Source of the DNA: Aliivibrio_A sp016764915
Lineage (GTDB): Bacteria > Pseudomonadota > Gammaproteobacteria > Enterobacterales > Vibrionaceae
Direction of reading: 5' to 3'
Length of the DNA: 64,000 bases
NCBI GenBank assembly: GCA_965224595.1
Contig: OZ245058.1
Coordinates: 2,666,001 to 2,730,000, forward strand
In this document: positions 51,477 through 61,768 of the stretch, piece by piece
Layout: each line of letters begins with the position of its first letter
Position numbering within the stretch: the first letter of the stretch is position 1
Made by a program: the position numbers and the translations under genes
Notes under the pieces: model-generated
The model's database searches: none
Seen by the model: only the letters and a program-made list of their open reading frames with translations
Told to the model about the DNA's origin: nothing

Positions 51477-52699
51477 CTCTGCCTCCGAATAACAAAAGAA
51501 CCATTAACGACATTATCTGTTTTGTTTAATTGACCTTGCTCAACATCAAACGCCACTTTTAAACTCACTCCCATTTTTTCAAAAGATTGAAAATCACGAC
51601 TTTGCGCTTGGATGCGCAACTCCTCTCTTTTTCCATCATATTTGATACTGATAATGGTGATGGTCGGCACTTTAACAAAATAGGGGTGCAACTCATTCAA
51701 CCAACTTAATGCATCAAAACCACCCTCTCCCTTTAATCTTGACTCTTCAGCATTCATCTGCGACTTAAGGTAACTGGTGGTCGGGATTTTTCTTTTGTTT
51801 GGGAATACTTCTCTGAAGATACGCTCACTTTCGGCTCGTAATGCTAAGCCTCTATCTTCCATTTTTTGAATAGTGATAACATGTTGAGCAAAGAGAATGA
51901 CCAACAATAAACAAGCCGCGATAACGGCGGGTTTCCACAATGTCCAATGCACATGCCACGAGGCACGATTTTTATATTGGCCACTTAATAGATTCGCAGA
52001 GCAGCTAAGTGCCCCTTTTGCTAAAACCTCCATGATCAACTCTGGACTTTCTGCTTGCCATGTTGCTGAAACTGGCATTTTTTCACGATCACTTGGCATA
52101 TCACTGAGCGTGTGAATCACCCAATCTTCAGCGTTATCCTCTGTTGGATTCTCAAGAGATTGCAATAAAGGTTCCAGTAATGAATCATCGATACTGGTTC
52201 CTTGATAGACAGCACTTCTGACCAACCATTGCTGATTCATGGCCGCAATCGTCAATCCATCAGCAAAAAATGGCAGTGCCAAACAGTCAGGAATGATCTT
52301 TTTGATACTCAATCCTGCTTGTTCAAATTGCGCTAACCAACTCTCTAACTTATGGCGTTGAACCACAGCAACGTGTGCGACTCCCGCCTCTTTATTAATT
52401 AATGAAAAGTGTAAGTCAGCGATATCTTGCACTAACTCATCTTCCAATAGATAGGGCAATATCGTGGTTAAATTTCTTGGTGCCCCCACAGGAATGGACA
52501 CATTGGTTAGCAGCACATCACAAGATGGCATTAATGCAACAACCTGTCGCTGAGTAGCATAACTGCTAAGTTGTGATAACTCATTGGTCGAATTTAGCTC
52601 GCCGGAAGCAATCACTTCACCCTGAGCTTGTGACCACACCAACCATTGAATTGGTTCAGACTCTACACTATTGAGCCTGATTGTCAGAACTTCGCTCAC
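51473..52699 (-). CDS. gspL: Type II secretion system protein L
   Basis: 408 residues from a GTG at 52699 with GGAGGG just upstream; a frame from 52711 is 4 residues longer, but vibrio EpsL begins with the equivalent of VSEVLTIRL. An actin-like cytoplasmic domain (about 1-235; PYLLEDELVQDIADLHF near 85) binds GspE, one transmembrane helix (about 255-275) follows, then a ferredoxin-like periplasmic domain. The 5' end overlaps gspK by 32 bases. Confidence 0.94.
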   Translation of the reverse strand: MSEVLTIRLNSVESEPIQWLVWSQAQGEVIASGELNSTNELSQLSSYATQRQVVALMPSCDVLLTNVSIPVGAPRNLTTILPYLLEDELVQDIADLHFSLINKEAGVAHVAVVQRHKLESWLAQFEQAGLSIKKIIPDCLALPFFADGLTIAAMNQQWLVRSAVYQGTSIDDSLLEPLLQSLENPTEDNAEDWVIHTLSDMPSDREKMPVSATWQAESPELIMEVLAKGALSCSANLLSGQYKNRASWHVHWTLWKPAVIAACLLLVILFAQHVITIQKMEDRGLALRAESERIFREVFPNKRKIPTTSYLKSQMNAEESRLKGEGGFDALSWLNELHPYFVKVPTITIISIKYDGKREELRIQAQSRDFQSFEKMGVSLKVAFDVEQGQLNKTDNVVNGSFVIRRQR

Positions 52700-53687
52700 T
52701 GAACCCTCCATAACGGCGACGAATAACGCTCACCGTGTTCTCATCTTTGCTGTGTAATAGTGAACGTACTCGTACACGAGACTGCTCAACTATCACCTCA
52801 GTATCTAATTCAAAATATTGGCTAATCACCGATAAATACGGTTTTGCACTGCTTTTTATCTTGTCATCAATGACATGAATTGCCGCCATCGCTAAAAACT
52901 CATCAACACTTTCCCATCCTTCATATGGACGATCATTGATCAATGATTGTGCGTCACTAAGAGTCAAAACGGGTGAGAAAAGTGCGGTTAATATCTCTGC
53001 CTGTTCCTCTTTAATGGTGTTGATGTTTAACTTCCACTCTGACGTTGGCAGCGCACATATCAAATGCTCTACATCAGTAAACAACGCTGCCGAGACTCCA
53101 TTAATGGCTCTTAATTCGCTGATATCAGCAATGAAACCATTCGGCGCGACATAAGGCGGAGTAAATGCTTCGTAACTGCTGTCTTCAACACCGGAGAGAG
53201 ACTGAACCGTTTGGTTATTATCCATAAACTCCCAACTTGAATCTGCAACACTTTCCGCTAGATAGTTCTCTTCCCCTGCATTTTCTAATATCTTTAACCA
53301 TATTCGAACTAAATAGGGCCTCTGATCAATACTGCTACTCTGACCTGCAGACGCTAATGCATTTAGGTTAAAACAAGCTTGCTTATCAACTATTCCACCT
53401 ACCGCAGTACCAAAATCTAAAGGGTATGTTTTTTTGTCTAGTGCCCATACTTGGCTCAAATTGACACTGTCTGGATCATCTTTAATGCTCTGCTTGATGG
53501 CAATTTTAGCTAGTGATTCAACACCAACAGAATACCAATATGCTTGTTGGTGATTACTTTGGCTTGCAGAGCGATGAAACTGCACCACCATACGATCTGA
53601 CATTTGAGCAGCAATGGTGGTCATAATAGCCAGCAGCAGTAACACGACTATCAGAGCAACTCCATGCTGTTTCTGTCGTTTCATCAA
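52668..53687 (-). CDS. gspK: Type II secretion system minor pseudopilin GspK
   Basis: 339 residues. The prepilin-like start HGVALIVVLLLLAIMTTIA (about 8-26) lacks the usual Glu5, as is normal for GspK, and a large globular domain follows with CFNLNAL near 105 and INGVSAALF near 195. With GspI and GspJ it caps the pseudopilus. It overlaps gspJ by 4 bases and gspL by 32. Confidence 0.93.
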   Translation of the reverse strand: MMKRQKQHGVALIVVLLLLAIMTTIAAQMSDRMVVQFHRSASQSNHQQAYWYSVGVESLAKIAIKQSIKDDPDSVNLSQVWALDKKTYPLDFGTAVGGIVDKQACFNLNALASAGQSSSIDQRPYLVRIWLKILENAGEENYLAESVADSSWEFMDNNQTVQSLSGVEDSSYEAFTPPYVAPNGFIADISELRAINGVSAALFTDVEHLICALPTSEWKLNINTIKEEQAEILTALFSPVLTLSDAQSLINDRPYEGWESVDEFLAMAAIHVIDDKIKSSAKPYLSVISQYFELDTEVIVEQSRVRVRSLLHSKDENTVSVIRRRYGGFSERSSDNQAQ

Positions 53688-54385
53688 GAGCCATTACCCC
53701 CGGTAACATCATCTTTGCCGCTGCTATCACTGCCTGAGTTCAACTGCTGAAGATCAACCGCTGTGGTTAAAAAAATACGCTCAATAAGCCCCTTATCTTC
53801 TAGTCTCATGCTCAACTTAACGGCGGCAGGCAACATTAACTCTTTATCCCAGCTTTCTAACCATGATTTGCCATCATAGAAAAAGAAGTGTAAGTCACTG
53901 ACTTTATCCAACAACTTTACTGTTATCGGTTGATCACCAGATACCGTGTCAGGGTAGCGCCACCATACTCTTTCAAGCGTACCATCTATCAATCGATAAC
54001 CGACTTTGGTGATCTCTCCACGCGGAAAAGTTTGCTGCGGGTTTTGCCAGCCAAGACGTACAAATAGAATGCCTTGAGACTGTGACTCTCCAACGTAGTC
54101 ACCCGCGTAGAGTAATTTTTTAGACGCCTCTTCGCCATCGGTTCTAAACTGCCTCGGCGCCATCTGTCTAAAATCATTGTCTAAAAAAATCAAACTTCGT
54201 TGCAGCTGCTTAATTCGCTCAATGCTGACTTTGGAAATTTGATTGCTGCGCTGCGCTTGATTCACAACCTGATACGCACCCAAACTCAAACTGGCAAACA
54301 CTGCAATGGCAACCAGTACTTCTATTAATGTAAAACCAAGAATGGCACGGCGATGATACCGTTTGTGTTGTTTATGGCTCAGCAT
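53684..54385 (-). CDS. gspJ: Type II secretion system minor pseudopilin GspJ
   Basis: 233 residues. The prepilin leader ends at G-FTLIEVLVAIAVF (about 17-30), cleaved by the prepilin peptidase after Gly, with Glu5 present. The globular domain contains DNDFRQMAPRQFR near 74. It overlaps gspI by 14 bases at the start. The C-terminal tail is Gly/Ser/Asp-rich. Confidence 0.93.
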   Translation of the reverse strand: MLSHKQHKRYHRRAILGFTLIEVLVAIAVFASLSLGAYQVVNQAQRSNQISKVSIERIKQLQRSLIFLDNDFRQMAPRQFRTDGEEASKKLLYAGDYVGESQSQGILFVRLGWQNPQQTFPRGEITKVGYRLIDGTLERVWWRYPDTVSGDQPITVKLLDKVSDLHFFFYDGKSWLESWDKELMLPAAVKLSMRLEDKGLIERIFLTTAVDLQQLNSGSDSSGKDDVTGGNGS

Positions 54386-54728
54386 AACTTCTCACCGTAA
54401 CGATCGGATATAACTGCTCTTCCTCTTTTGCCACACTAATATCAAATGCTTTTAACAGATTATCACTGGTTTTTACTGGCTGGATTGTCCAATACCACCG
54501 TTGATTGGCAAGTTCACTTTGTCCTTTTACGGTCGACGTTGGCGCAGAGGAGAGCATCACCATCGCCATCTGATTATCCACAACCATTGAGGCAAACGCT
54601 CGCTCTTCAAAACGAGCAATGGTATTCACACTTTGCAAAATGGTCTGCATCACACTTAAACTGGCAATAGCAAAGACGGCTAATGCCACCAATACCTCAA
54701 GCAAAGTCATGCCTCTGTTACTTTTCAT
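54372..54728 (-). CDS. gspI: Type II secretion system minor pseudopilin GspI
   Basis: 118 residues from the ATG at 54728, lying inside the gspH stop region (11-base overlap); a longer frame would need a TTG. The cleavage site RG-MTLLEVLVALAVFAIAS opens it, and NQRWYWTIQPV near 68 is a family feature. It starts the minor pseudopilin tip complex with GspJ and GspK. Confidence 0.93.
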   Translation of the reverse strand: MKSNRGMTLLEVLVALAVFAIASLSVMQTILQSVNTIARFEERAFASMVVDNQMAMVMLSSAPTSTVKGQSELANQRWYWTIQPVKTSDNLLKAFDISVAKEEEQLYPIVTVRSYAEP

Positions 54729-55305
54729 CGTCACTCTCACCGGGGTCAATCAGAGTAACCAAACCAGATTGATCGGTTTGTACTCTCCAATCATTATCTG
54801 CGGGCTTCCCCTCTAATGAAGCGGAAAAAGTCACGGTAAACGCGGTGATTTCACCACTGGATAACACCATCAGTTGTGGTGGTTTCACTTTTTCATCACT
54901 ATCGAGGTCATCAAACATCTCATCATTGAAGAGACTTCCCGCATCGAACAGTCGATCTTTGTCTAACCAAGCACTGCCTCCAAGTTCGAGCGTTATCTGC
55001 AGATCATCTTCCAGTTTCACATGTGAAAAATAACGACTCTCTTCAAGCTCCATCCAGCCATTCTCACCCAGCGTTAAAAAACGATACTCGCCTTTACTCT
55101 CATTGATACGAATACCAAAATCGAGACCATTGAGTAGAGCGTCTTCATTGAGCAGTTGAACCAGCTGATAAAAACGAGAGGCTTGCTGTTCTACCTGTTG
55201 ATTGCGGCTTTCAGGCATGCTCATCACCACAGCCAGGGCACTGACAGAGAGCAGTATCAATACCAGCATAATTTCAATTAGAGTAAAGCCTCTGTTCACC
55301 TTCAT
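54718..55305 (-). CDS. gspH: Type II secretion system minor pseudopilin GspH
   Basis: 195 residues from the ATG at 55305; AGGA lies 9 bases ahead. An ATG at 55314 is possible but touches the ribosome site. The leader ends RG-FTLIEIMLVLILLSVSA, and the globular part has DALLNGLDFGIRI near 50. It bridges the pseudopilus shaft and tip. Confidence 0.92.
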   Translation of the reverse strand: MKVNRGFTLIEIMLVLILLSVSALAVVMSMPESRNQQVEQQASRFYQLVQLLNEDALLNGLDFGIRINESKGEYRFLTLGENGWMELEESRYFSHVKLEDDLQITLELGGSAWLDKDRLFDAGSLFNDEMFDDLDSDEKVKPPQLMVLSSGEITAFTVTFSASLEGKPADNDWRVQTDQSGLVTLIDPGESDDEK

Positions 55306-55320
55306 TAGAGTCATTCCTGC

Positions 55321-55779
55321 TTATTGAAAATCTTGCATATTCCAGTTTCCAATATCAGCATCGATGCCTTCTCCACCCTCTTGACCATCTGCACCATAGG
55401 TAAAGATATCAATTCGACCATTTTCTCCTGGGCTCAGATATTGATACTCATTACCCCAAGAGTCTTTTGGCATACGTCGAATGTAGCCACCTTCAGGGTA
55501 ATTACGAGGTTCAGGGCTGATATTGGGTTTAGACACCAACGCTTCTAAACCTTGATCTGTGCTTGGATAGCGACTGTTCTCAAGTTTATAGTTATCAAGG
55601 GCGGACTCTAATGCCACTATGTCTATTATTGCTTTTTTCTGATCGGCCTTCTCTTTATTACCAAGTAGATTTGGAATAACCAATGTGGCTAAAATACCTA
55701 AAATAACAATAACAACCATCACCTCTAATAGAGTAAAACCGCTCTGTTTCGATGATCGCTGCAAACTGTGTGACTGCAT
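55321..55779 (-). CDS. gspG: Type II secretion system major pseudopilin GspG
   Basis: 152 residues from the ATG at 55779 (TAGAGG upstream); a frame from 55818 adds 13 residues that break the leader. The processing site is SG-FTLLEVMVVIVILG, then LLGNKEKADQKKA, YPSTDQGLEALV, and a C-terminal calcium-site loop GADGQEGGEG with NWN. It forms the pseudopilus shaft. Confidence 0.97.
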   Translation of the reverse strand: MQSHSLQRSSKQSGFTLLEVMVVIVILGILATLVIPNLLGNKEKADQKKAIIDIVALESALDNYKLENSRYPSTDQGLEALVSKPNISPEPRNYPEGGYIRRMPKDSWGNEYQYLSPGENGRIDIFTYGADGQEGGEGIDADIGNWNMQDFQ

Positions 55780-55810
55780 AAAAACCTCTATCATTTTCAG
55801 TAAAAAAACA

Positions 55811-57028
55811 TTACCCAACCATATTATTCAGCTCGATAATCGGCATAAGTGTTGCGACTACAATAAAAAGAACTACACCCGCCATTGCGACAATAAGCAG
55901 TGGTTCAAATACGCCAAGTGCCATCGCGACTAAGGACTCAAAGTCTCGGTCTTGGTTATCTGCAGCGCGGGTGAGCATAGGCTCAAGCTCTCCACTGCGT
56001 TCACCACTGGCAATCATATGCAGCATCATCGGCGGAAAAAGCTGAGTGTGCTCAAGTGAGGATTTCAAGCTTTCTCCTTCCCTGACTCGCAGTGAAGCTT
56101 CAATCACTTGCTCTTTAAACCACTGATTGCTCATCACATCAGCGGCGACTTTCATCCCCTCAAGTAGGGGAATAGCGCTAGAGGTGCAGATCGCCAAGGT
56201 TCGAGCAAAACGAGAGGTATTCAAGCCCTTCGCTACTTTACCAATCACTGGCACCGACAACATTTGTTTGTCCCAACGGAGACGAAAAACACGCTTCCTC
56301 AAACACCACTTCAATAACGAAATAGCAAAAAAGACAATCACAATGACCACAAGACCCCAATGCTGCACAAAGTTGCTCATTGCCAATAACACTTCAGTCA
56401 CTGCAGGCAATCCCTGTCCCATATGAACAAACTGCTCAATAATATCAGGCACCACGGTCGCCAACAGAAAAGCCACTACGCATATTGCAATTAAGGTTAG
56501 CATCGTTGGATAGATCATCGCTTGCTGCAACTTACTTTTCATTCGTTGTCTATTTTCCGCATAATCAGCCAACCTATCCAAAACCGAATCCAAATGACCC
56601 GATTTTTCGCCCGCAGATACCATAGAACAGAACATCTCGTCAAATACATGTGGGTATTCCGAAAAACTGTCTGATAACGTATACCCTTCCACCACTCGTG
56701 AACGTACACTCATTAACATATTTCGAATTCTAACGGCTTCGGTCTGCTCAGAAACGGCCTTCAGGCACTCTTCTAATGGCATTCCCGCTTGAACTAAGGT
56801 CGAAAGTTGACGAGTTAACAGTGCGAGGGCATTGGTGCTGATCCCTTTCTTGAAACTAAAGGATTGCGCGGCTTTTTTCTGCTCTTTTATTTTGGTTTCA
56901 ACAATATGAATGGGTATCAGCGCTTTCTCTTTCAAACGCTGGCGTACTTGGCGGGCATTATCCCCTTCCATCACACCCTTTTGTTGTTTACCTTTGCTGT
57001 TTAATGCGGTGTATTCAAATGCTGGCAT
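55811..57028 (-). CDS. gspF: Type II secretion system inner-membrane protein GspF
   Basis: 405 residues with two repeated T2SF cytoplasmic domains (about 70-195 and 272-395) and three transmembrane helices (about 170, 222 and 375). LTRQLSTLVQAGMPLEECL near 72 and SAGEKSGHLD near 137, echoed by ASGERSGELEPML near 340, mark the repeats. It is the polytopic platform protein. Its ATG shares one base with the gspE stop. Confidence 0.96.
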   Translation of the reverse strand: MPAFEYTALNSKGKQQKGVMEGDNARQVRQRLKEKALIPIHIVETKIKEQKKAAQSFSFKKGISTNALALLTRQLSTLVQAGMPLEECLKAVSEQTEAVRIRNMLMSVRSRVVEGYTLSDSFSEYPHVFDEMFCSMVSAGEKSGHLDSVLDRLADYAENRQRMKSKLQQAMIYPTMLTLIAICVVAFLLATVVPDIIEQFVHMGQGLPAVTEVLLAMSNFVQHWGLVVIVIVFFAISLLKWCLRKRVFRLRWDKQMLSVPVIGKVAKGLNTSRFARTLAICTSSAIPLLEGMKVAADVMSNQWFKEQVIEASLRVREGESLKSSLEHTQLFPPMMLHMIASGERSGELEPMLTRAADNQDRDFESLVAMALGVFEPLLIVAMAGVVLFIVVATLMPIIELNNMVG

Positions 57029-58560
57029 TAGCTCTCCTTAGTTACGCGCATAACCTCTTCCAACGTGGTTATACCCTGTTTTACTTTAAGGAGACCATCA
57101 CTACGAATGCTCGGTGTCGTTTGACGTACCCACTTCTCAATAGCTTGTTCACCAGACTCGCTATGTACTAACTCTTGAATATGTTCATCCACCAAAATCA
57201 GTTCATGAATACCTGTTCGGCCTCGATATCCTTTATGATTGCACTGTTCACACCCTTTAGGATGATAAAGGGTTAATGAGTGCTCTTCATCCATAGCAAA
57301 CAACTTTTTCTGCTCTCTATCTGCTTCATAAGGTTGTCGACAGTCAGGGCAGATTTTTCGTATTAATCGTTGTGCGAGCACGCCAAGCAGAGATGATGAG
57401 ATTAAAAAAGGCTCAATACCCATATCTCGCAGGCGCGTCACGGCACCAACAGCAGTATTGGTATGCAACGTCGACATCACTAAGTGCCCGGTTAGTGAAG
57501 CTTGAACCGCAATTTCCGCGGTCTCCAAATCTCGAATTTCACCGATCATCACCACATCAGGATCTTGTCGCAAAATCGCTCTTAATCCACGGGCAAACGT
57601 CATGTCTACTTTAGGGTTAACTTGAGTTTGTCCAATACCATCAATATCAAACTCAATCGGATCTTCAATCGTTAATATATTGCTCTCAGCACTGTTGAGC
57701 TCTTGAAGGCCAGCGTAAAGAGTGGTCGATTTACCAGAACCAGTGGGTCCGGTGACCAAAATAATGCCATGTGGACGCTTGATCATCTGTTGAAAATTAG
57801 TGCGATTCTCTTTGGTCATGCCTAAACTGCAAAGGTCTAATCGTGTGGCATTTTTATCTAACAGACGCATAACCACTCGTTCACCGTGTGAAGAGGGCAT
57901 GGTAGAGACACGAACATCAACCGCTCTACCACCAATCTTTAATGAAATTCGGCCATCTTGGGGAACACGTTTCTCTGCAATATCAAGTTTCGACATCACC
58001 TTCACACGAGAGACAAGCAGCGGCGCTAACTTTCGACTTGGCCTTAGAACATCAATTAGAATTCCATCGACTCTAAAACGAATAGAGAGCTCTTTTTCAA
58101 ACGTTTCAATATGAATATCGGAAGCGCCCTCTTTAATGGCTTCACCTAACATCGCATTGATCAATTTAATGATTGGTGCATCGTCATCGGATTCAAGCAG
58201 ATCTTCATTCTCTGGTAACTCTTCAGCTAATGAGAAAAAGTCATCATTATCTGAACCAAGATCTTCCATCAATTGGCGAGCTTCTGAAGAGTCTCTTTGA
58301 TAAGCGAGCGTTAACTTCACATCAAACTCTTCCACTGACAGCTGTTGCAATGAAAAGGGGGTCGCCATTGCTCGACGAACTTCCAGCAATACGATAGAAG
58401 GCAGTGGATTGACATGAAACAGCACCCACTCGATCGGTTTTTGACTATCAAAAACTGTAGCACTATCTAAAGCGGGCTCTACCACTACCTGATTTCGTTT
58501 AGCGTAGGAAAATGGTAAACGGTAGTGAATCGGTATTTGCATTGACGCAAAATCAACCAT
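57028..58560 (-). CDS. gspE: Type II secretion system ATPase GspE
   Basis: 510 residues. N-terminal N1/N2 domains (RDSSEARQLMEDLGSD near 112) contact GspL; the ATPase core holds Walker A VTGPTGSGKSTTL near 272, the Asp box, Walker B VVMIGEIRDLETA near 338 and the His box. A tetracysteine zinc site (CPDC near 408 and CEQC near 442) is intact. Near identity to V. cholerae EpsE as I remember it from residue 105 on. It shares single bases with gspD and gspF. Confidence 0.97.
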   Translation of the reverse strand: MVDFASMQIPIHYRLPFSYAKRNQVVVEPALDSATVFDSQKPIEWVLFHVNPLPSIVLLEVRRAMATPFSLQQLSVEEFDVKLTLAYQRDSSEARQLMEDLGSDNDDFFSLAEELPENEDLLESDDDAPIIKLINAMLGEAIKEGASDIHIETFEKELSIRFRVDGILIDVLRPSRKLAPLLVSRVKVMSKLDIAEKRVPQDGRISLKIGGRAVDVRVSTMPSSHGERVVMRLLDKNATRLDLCSLGMTKENRTNFQQMIKRPHGIILVTGPTGSGKSTTLYAGLQELNSAESNILTIEDPIEFDIDGIGQTQVNPKVDMTFARGLRAILRQDPDVVMIGEIRDLETAEIAVQASLTGHLVMSTLHTNTAVGAVTRLRDMGIEPFLISSSLLGVLAQRLIRKICPDCRQPYEADREQKKLFAMDEEHSLTLYHPKGCEQCNHKGYRGRTGIHELILVDEHIQELVHSESGEQAIEKWVRQTTPSIRSDGLLKVKQGITTLEEVMRVTKES

Positions 58561-60587
58561 TACCTTTTCGCTCCCAATTGATCCACAAATGCTTGAATTT
58601 CGGCGGGGTGCCGTCTATCAGAACCATATTCAGGTAGTACAGGAATCGCACTGTCTGGGAGTAGTTGCAAACCTTGATCGGCTTTATACAGTTGCTCGGC
58701 GCGAATGTAGTTGTATTTACGTTGAGTGATACCATCTGCGGTGATGCCATCACGAATGATGGTCGGTTTGATAAACACCATCAAATTCTTTTTCTCAACT
58801 TGGGTACTGGTTGATCTAAACAGATAACCCAAAATTGGAATGTCACCTAAAAAAGGCACTTTTGATTCACTCTCTACCGCTCTCTCATCGATCAAACCAC
58901 CCAGTACCAACATTTGGCCATCTTGTACAATCACCGACGTATTCAACTGGCGCTTAGCAAAACGAACATCAACAGCGCCATTAGCTCCGAGAACATTAGA
59001 CACCTCTTGCTCAATGTCTAACTGCACTGAATTTCCTTCATTGATTTGTGGTACTACTTTGAGTTTAATGCCAACCTCTCTACGCTCAACGGTTTGAAAT
59101 GGGTTGTCATTATTGGAACCCGCTGTTGACCCCGTAATCACCGGTACCTCTTCACCAACAATAAAGGAGGCTTCGCCGTTATCCATCACTGTAATGCTTG
59201 GTGACGACAGAATGTTTGAATTAGAATCGTTTGCCACCGCACTGATCAATGCGGTCCAGTCTCCCATAATAACGCTCATGGCAGCACCGTTTACGCCGCC
59301 TAATGCAGAGGCCAATGCCGAGTAATCGCCCTCTTCTGTTGTTGTACGAGACTCCCATTGACTATTGGTTGAATCCCAATAACTTTCTGTTTTAGTGACG
59401 TCTTTCGCTTCTTCAAGTCCTACCATTACATTACCAATAGGCACACCTGAGTTGCTATATTGAATAACCCCACCAGTTTTCAAAGACCCCCACTGCACGC
59501 CTAACTGAACACCATCACTTTCGGCCATCTCGACAATCAGAGCCTCAATCAATACTTGAGCACGACGAATATCAAGTTGAGCGATAATATCTTCCATGGA
59601 TTTCATCATATCGGGCGGCGCGGAGATCACCAGTGAGTTGGTATCAGTATGCGCTGCAATAAAGACATCGCTTCGAATACTGCTATTTGCTCCCGTCTGT
59701 TTCGAGCCTTTCGCTGCATTTAAATTATCACTAACCCCTTTCAGTACATCCACCAAATCTTCGGCATTAGCATACTTTAGGTAAAAAACACGATTATTCC
59801 CTTTCGTTGCCATCTCGACATCTAATTGATCGATCAACTTCTTCAGTCTTTTACGAACCTTAAGGTCACCAGAGATCAATATGGCATTAGTGCGTTCATC
59901 AGCAACAATTTTAGGTTGTAAGAATGCAGGGGTATTTTTATCTTGGGTGGTTTTATTGAGAGCGGTAACAATACGCACCATCTCGGCCGCGGAGGCATTT
60001 TTAAGTTCAATGACTTCTACCCCTTTATCGCCCGCTTGATCCACCCGTTTAATGATCTCAGCCAAACGATTGACCACCGCCGCGCGGCCAGTAAGCATGA
60101 TGATATTAGCCGGATCATAGTGTACAACATTACCTGCGCCTGCATTATCATTAAGCTGTCTTAACAGTGGAGAGAGCTCTCTAACAGAGACATTTAATAC
60201 TGGAATAACTCGAGTAATCACCACATCACCAGTAACAGAGTCGCTACTGCCCAACACTGGAATTGCCGACGTTTTTGCATCTTTATCTTTAATAACTTTC
60301 AGTACGCCAGATTCCATCTCAACAACAGCGAAACCATACACTTCCAGCACATTTAAAAAGAACTGATAATACTGCTCTTCATTAAGTACATCATAACTAC
60401 GTACATTCACTTGCCCGCGAACCGCAGGATCAACAATGATGGTTTTTTCTAAATTACGGCCAACAATATTAATAAACTCTTCAATGTTAGTCCCTTTAAA
60501 ACTGGCACTATAATTATTGGCCACAGCACTGAAGCATAACAATCCACTGACTAAAAAAACGGCTAGCCTGTTCGTCCATTTGTTCAC
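58560..60587 (-). CDS. gspD: Type II secretion system outer-membrane secretin GspD
   Basis: 675 residues. Signal peptide (about 1-23, ending VANN), then N0 (about 27-100), N1-N3 repeats (about 125-325) and the secretin domain (about 345-600; VPFLGDIPILGYLFRS near 590 is the hallmark). The C-terminal S-domain-like tail (about 610-675) may bind a pilotin. It forms the 15-mer gate through which folded exoproteins pass. 36 bases after gspC. Confidence 0.97.
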   Translation of the reverse strand: MNKWTNRLAVFLVSGLLCFSAVANNYSASFKGTNIEEFINIVGRNLEKTIIVDPAVRGQVNVRSYDVLNEEQYYQFFLNVLEVYGFAVVEMESGVLKVIKDKDAKTSAIPVLGSSDSVTGDVVITRVIPVLNVSVRELSPLLRQLNDNAGAGNVVHYDPANIIMLTGRAAVVNRLAEIIKRVDQAGDKGVEVIELKNASAAEMVRIVTALNKTTQDKNTPAFLQPKIVADERTNAILISGDLKVRKRLKKLIDQLDVEMATKGNNRVFYLKYANAEDLVDVLKGVSDNLNAAKGSKQTGANSSIRSDVFIAAHTDTNSLVISAPPDMMKSMEDIIAQLDIRRAQVLIEALIVEMAESDGVQLGVQWGSLKTGGVIQYSNSGVPIGNVMVGLEEAKDVTKTESYWDSTNSQWESRTTTEEGDYSALASALGGVNGAAMSVIMGDWTALISAVANDSNSNILSSPSITVMDNGEASFIVGEEVPVITGSTAGSNNDNPFQTVERREVGIKLKVVPQINEGNSVQLDIEQEVSNVLGANGAVDVRFAKRQLNTSVIVQDGQMLVLGGLIDERAVESESKVPFLGDIPILGYLFRSTSTQVEKKNLMVFIKPTIIRDGITADGITQRKYNYIRAEQLYKADQGLQLLPDSAIPVLPEYGSDRRHPAEIQAFVDQLGAKR

Positions 60588-60623
60588 AAAAAACTCCTAA
60601 TACCGCTTTTCATTTTAATTTCA

Positions 60624-61538
60624 TTAATGTAAAGGTATATAAACGTTATGAGTTTGACCGTTACGCTCTACCGTTAAGTTTAGCTCAGATAAAGAGGAGA
60701 AAGTTCCCCATATCGATGAGAGTGCATTGGGATTGGTTAAATCGGTACCATTTAAACTCATCGCTACATCACCAGATTTTAAACCTAACAGATCAAATAA
60801 TTGCCTATTTTTCCCCGGGCTGACTCGGTAACCAACGATCTCTCCATTACGGTTGACTTGAGACAATCGAATGTACTGCATAATCACTTGAGGGTTTTTG
60901 ATTATATCTTGTCGTAACTTCGCAATCATCACTTCACTGCTGCCACTATTATTACCTTGGCTAGCCGTCACTCCTCTCGAGACCTTTCTAGGTTCAATCG
61001 ATTGTTGTTGACTGTAATCAATCCCTTCTAGCATTAAGGTCTCATTACGGCCTCGGTTTTCAATAATAACGCGATCAGGGTAAACTGCTTTTAAGCTCGC
61101 TCGAGTGCCCTCAATCAATTCCCCTAAACCATAAGTATTTTGTTTTCCTTGATTGGCGATAATAGCCAAACTTTTCTCTTTCTCTGAGGTGGCAACCACA
61201 CCAGAAAGTTCTAAATTTAATTGCGTTTCAGGCACATCACGTACCTCTTCTATAGCTGGAGAGATCGATGGTTTATTTTCAACGCTGTATTTACCAAACC
61301 ACTCACTTTGTACAAGGTGAGTCAACACGTTCTTGTTCGGCTGTTGGTTTAACGTGATTTTAGTGCCTACTGGCAGCCACTTTTCAATAGACTGTTCGGA
61401 GACAGAAACTGTCCAGACTAATGAGCCCAATAACCACGCTAGCAACACGATCAATAAAATCATCACCATATGGCTCAATGGCTTTTCAGCAGCAAGCAAT
61501 TTGTTAGTCGTAATGGTTGATCGAAAGTTTGATGTCAT
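60624..61538 (-). CDS. gspC: Type II secretion system protein GspC
   Basis: 304 residues. One transmembrane helix (about 25-46), the periplasmic homology region (about 95-180; LSGVVATSEKEKSLAII) that binds the GspD N0 domain, and a C-terminal PDZ domain (about 215-304; IVGYRVSPGKNRQLFDLLGL). It links platform and secretin and helps select substrates. First gene of gspC-N; promoter lies in the 230-base region before hslR. Confidence 0.95.
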   Translation of the reverse strand: MTSNFRSTITTNKLLAAEKPLSHMVMILLIVLLAWLLGSLVWTVSVSEQSIEKWLPVGTKITLNQQPNKNVLTHLVQSEWFGKYSVENKPSISPAIEEVRDVPETQLNLELSGVVATSEKEKSLAIIANQGKQNTYGLGELIEGTRASLKAVYPDRVIIENRGRNETLMLEGIDYSQQQSIEPRKVSRGVTASQGNNSGSSEVMIAKLRQDIIKNPQVIMQYIRLSQVNRNGEIVGYRVSPGKNRQLFDLLGLKSGDVAMSLNGTDLTNPNALSSIWGTFSSLSELNLTVERNGQTHNVYIPLH

Positions 61539-61768
61539 TGGGTTAACGTCTCAATTTATTTTTCAAGTTATACTAACCAATTAACAGAACTAAGTCCGTA
61601 ATATTACTGCTTAATTGAACTATGAATAGCCGTACTTGGCCTGCTTGTCACAAAATTTGATATATTAATTCTATCAATAATATTTAATAATAACGCAATT
61701 AAATAAGCTTGAAATTTTTCTATTAAACCTCCATATATAGCGTTAATAGTATGATTCGGAAATTGACC

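Noticed and set aside
61333..61584. 83-codon plus-strand ORF
   Set aside because: Antisense to gspC and without a ribosome site.
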